From the NCBI GenBank assembly GCA_002839535.1, contig PGYF01000077.1, positions 1-6,951 on the forward strand: a stretch of 6,951 bases of DNA, given 5' to 3'. Of this stretch, positions 6,043-6,951 are shown piece after piece. The notes beneath the pieces are model-generated. The model was not told the DNA's origin. It did not search any database and saw only the letters and a list, made by a program, of their open reading frames with translations. The stretch is from Nitrospira bacterium HGW-Nitrospira-1. GTDB taxonomy: Bacteria > Nitrospirota > Thermodesulfovibrionia > Thermodesulfovibrionales > UBA6898. A program made the position numbers and the translations under genes. Position 1 is the first letter of the stretch; the number at the start of each line of letters is the position of its first letter.

Positions 6043-6116
6043 GTGAAGAGTGAGAAGTGAAAGGTGAAAAGTTTAAGGCATCTTAACTTGGAACTTAATA
6101 CTTTGAACTTTGAACT
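6043..6116 (+). repeat. Heptamer repeat block in the P3 position of rnpB
   Basis: The left half is five 7-nt units in register (6043-6077): GTGAAGA, GTGAGAA, GTGAAAG, GTGAAAA, GTTTAAG. After GCAT, the right half is five more units (6082-6116): CTTAACT, TGGAACT, TAATACT, TTGAACT, TTGAACT. The two halves are imperfectly complementary, and the apex AAGTTTAAG-GCAT-CTTAACTT is nearly perfect, so the block could extend a helix with a small bulge every 7 nt. It is followed by a 7-bp stem CCGGAGT with a GCAA tetraloop (6117-6134). Confidence 0.8.
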
Positions 6117-6253
6117 CCGGAGTGCAAACTCCGGACGGGAGGAAAGTCCGAGCTCCACAGGGCAAGGCGCTCCATAACATGGAGTCTCCCGTATGTGCGG
6201 GGGAAGGAAAGTGCCACAGAAAGGGAAACCACCAGTTCCCAACTCCGTTTGGA

Positions 6254-6327
6254 AAGTGAGGAGTGAACAGTCAAGAGTGAAGAGTTAGGGCAACCCGGCT
6301 TTGAACTTTGAACTGGAAACTTTGAAC
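6254..6327 (+). repeat. Heptamer repeat block in the P12 position of rnpB
   Basis: Left units in register (6254-6288) are AAGTGAG, GAGTGAA, CAGTCAA, GAGTGAA, GAGTTAG. Right units (6300-6327) are TTTGAAC, TTTGAAC, TGGAAAC, TTTGAAC. The apex between them, GGGCAACCC, can form a GCAA-capped turn. The block interrupts the region between GGGAAACCACC and GGAAAGGGTG, where class A RNAs carry P12. Unit sequences match those of the P3 block, including an 11-nt identity GAGTGAAGAGT at 6041 and 6275. Confidence 0.8.
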
Positions 6328-6664
6328 TCCGGAGCGTTAGTTCCGGCTGGAAAGGGTGAAAAGGTGTCTGCCGGTCAAAGGCAGATTCGCCGAAGTGGCG
6401 GAAGGTAAGAGCTCACCAGTGTTACGGGTGACCGGACAGCTTGGCAAACCCCACCTGGAGCAAGGCCAAATAGGTTCCGCATTGAGAGGGGCCCCTTTAA
6501 ATCCCTGTCTCGACAGGGAGGCGGAACGGGTAAGGCTGCATGATCCTGATCGTAAGGTCAGGGCTTAGAGGAATGGCTACGGTCCTGATTTTTAGGATTA
6601 CAGAACTCGGCTTATGGACTGCTTCGGCATTTATTGGAAAAAATTTATTCTTTAAAGGGATTAG

Positions 6665-6951
6665 ATGGACGACCATAAATTAAAAGTCTTTTCTACTGTA
6701 GCTGAAACAAAGAGCTTCTCGAAGACATCAGAGATTATCCATCTTACCCAGCCCGCGGTAAGCCTGCAGATACAGGCGCTGGAAGAGATATATGAAACAA
6801 AGCTTTTTGACCGGTCCAGCGGTGCGATCACACTGACCCCTTCAGGAGAAGTCTTATATAAATATGCAAAAGAAATACTCAGCCTCTATGCAACAGCAGA
6901 AAAAGCAATAGGCGAGTTAACCGGCTTCGTGAAAGGCGGCATCTGTATTGG
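6665..6951 (+). CDS. LysR-family transcriptional regulator, N-terminal part (cut by window end)
   Basis: The visible 95 residues form a LysR-type winged helix-turn-helix. MDDHKLKVFSTVAETKSFSKTSE starts it, the recognition helix lies in HLTQPAVSLQIQALEE (residues 26-41), and the wing is KLFDRSSGAITLTPSGEVL. The linker helix then leads to GFVKGGICIG, where the effector-binding domain normally begins. The ATG at 6665 is preceded by AAAGGGA with 4-nt spacing. The target genes and effector cannot be told from this fragment. It sits 35 bp after the rnpB P1 stem, and no separate terminator or promoter is evident in that short gap. The frame is open to the end of the window, so truncation is an artefact of the window. 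Confidence 0.9.
   Translation, partial: MDDHKLKVFSTVAETKSFSKTSEIIHLTQPAVSLQIQALEEIYETKLFDRSSGAITLTPSGEVLYKYAKEILSLYATAEKAIGELTGFVKGGICI

Larger units (their letters stand above)
6001..6629 (+). ncRNA. rnpB: RNase P RNA (class A), enlarged by heptamer repeats
   Basis: This is the catalytic RNA of RNase P, which removes 5' leaders from tRNA precursors. P1 is GCCGGAGCAG (6001-6010) with CTGCTTCGGC (6619-6628), including one G.U. Conserved core strings follow in order: ACAGGTAGTCGCC, GAGGAAAGTCC, GCTCCACAGGGCA, CACAGAAAGGGAAACC, GGTAAGAGC, CCACCTGGAGCAAGGCC, AAATAGG and CAGAACTCGGCTTAT. GGT at 6473-6475 is in the loop position that pairs with tRNA CCA, which fits the CCA-encoding tRNA upstream. 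P18 is CCTGATC-GTAA-GGTCAGG with a GNRA loop. Another hairpin, TCCCTGT-CTCG-ACAGGGA, is at 6502-6519. About 629 nt is well above the usual 350-420 nt. Most of the excess is two 7-nt repeat blocks at the P3 and P12 positions, plus extra hairpins near 6366-6404. The exact ends are inferred from P1. Confidence 0.95.

Noticed and set aside
5961..6242. 93-residue minus-strand reading frame across the 5' part of rnpB
   Set aside because: It is antisense to the RNase P RNA and its composition reflects the heptamer repeats.
6043..6327. CRISPR array
   Set aside because: The repeats are 7-nt units without spacers and are embedded in a structural RNA.
6356..6568. 70-residue plus-strand reading frame
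   Set aside because: It lies wholly within the RNase P RNA core and resembles no protein family.

Overview
The window reads as a bacterial chromosomal housekeeping locus of moderate GC. It is laid out on the + strand as rpsU, a repeat-rich gap, a NIF3-family gene, dnaG, rpoD, tRNA-CAT, a C4 zinc-ribbon gene, rnpB, and the start of a LysR-type regulator. The protein style (a 65-residue S21, a 319-residue NIF3 protein, DnaG followed directly by RpoD) suggests a Nitrospirota or deltaproteobacterial-grade Gram-negative. That placement is inference from remembered family features, not a search result.

Bases 1-168 carry a good sigma-70-type promoter for rpsU. Bases 367-806 hold no convincing gene. 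They contain two consecutive inverted-repeat elements: a 112-bp miniature-transposon-like element with perfect 12-bp ends (446-557), and a much larger, degenerate hairpin of about 180 nt (567-748). A small A/T-rich hairpin follows (755-780), just before the NIF3 gene.

Bases 807-5030 form a tightly packed cluster. dnaG overlaps the end of the NIF3 gene, and rpoD overlaps dnaG by ATGA. This is a variant of the classical macromolecular-synthesis operon (rpsU-dnaG-rpoD), with NIF3 placed before dnaG. It couples ribosomal protein supply, replication priming and the housekeeping sigma factor.

Bases 5114-5189 encode an elongator-type CAT-anticodon tRNA with an encoded CCA. The zinc-ribbon coiled-coil protein starts only 15 nt after that CCA. 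After a short AT-rich promoter region comes rnpB (about 6001-6629). This class A RNase P RNA, about 629 nt, is far longer than the usual 350-420 nt. The excess is largely two blocks of degenerate 7-nt repeats (GTGAARR-type on the left arm, TTTGAAC-type on the right) inserted at the P3 and P12 positions. This is the most unusual signal in the window. The right edge cuts off a LysR-family regulator after 95 residues.
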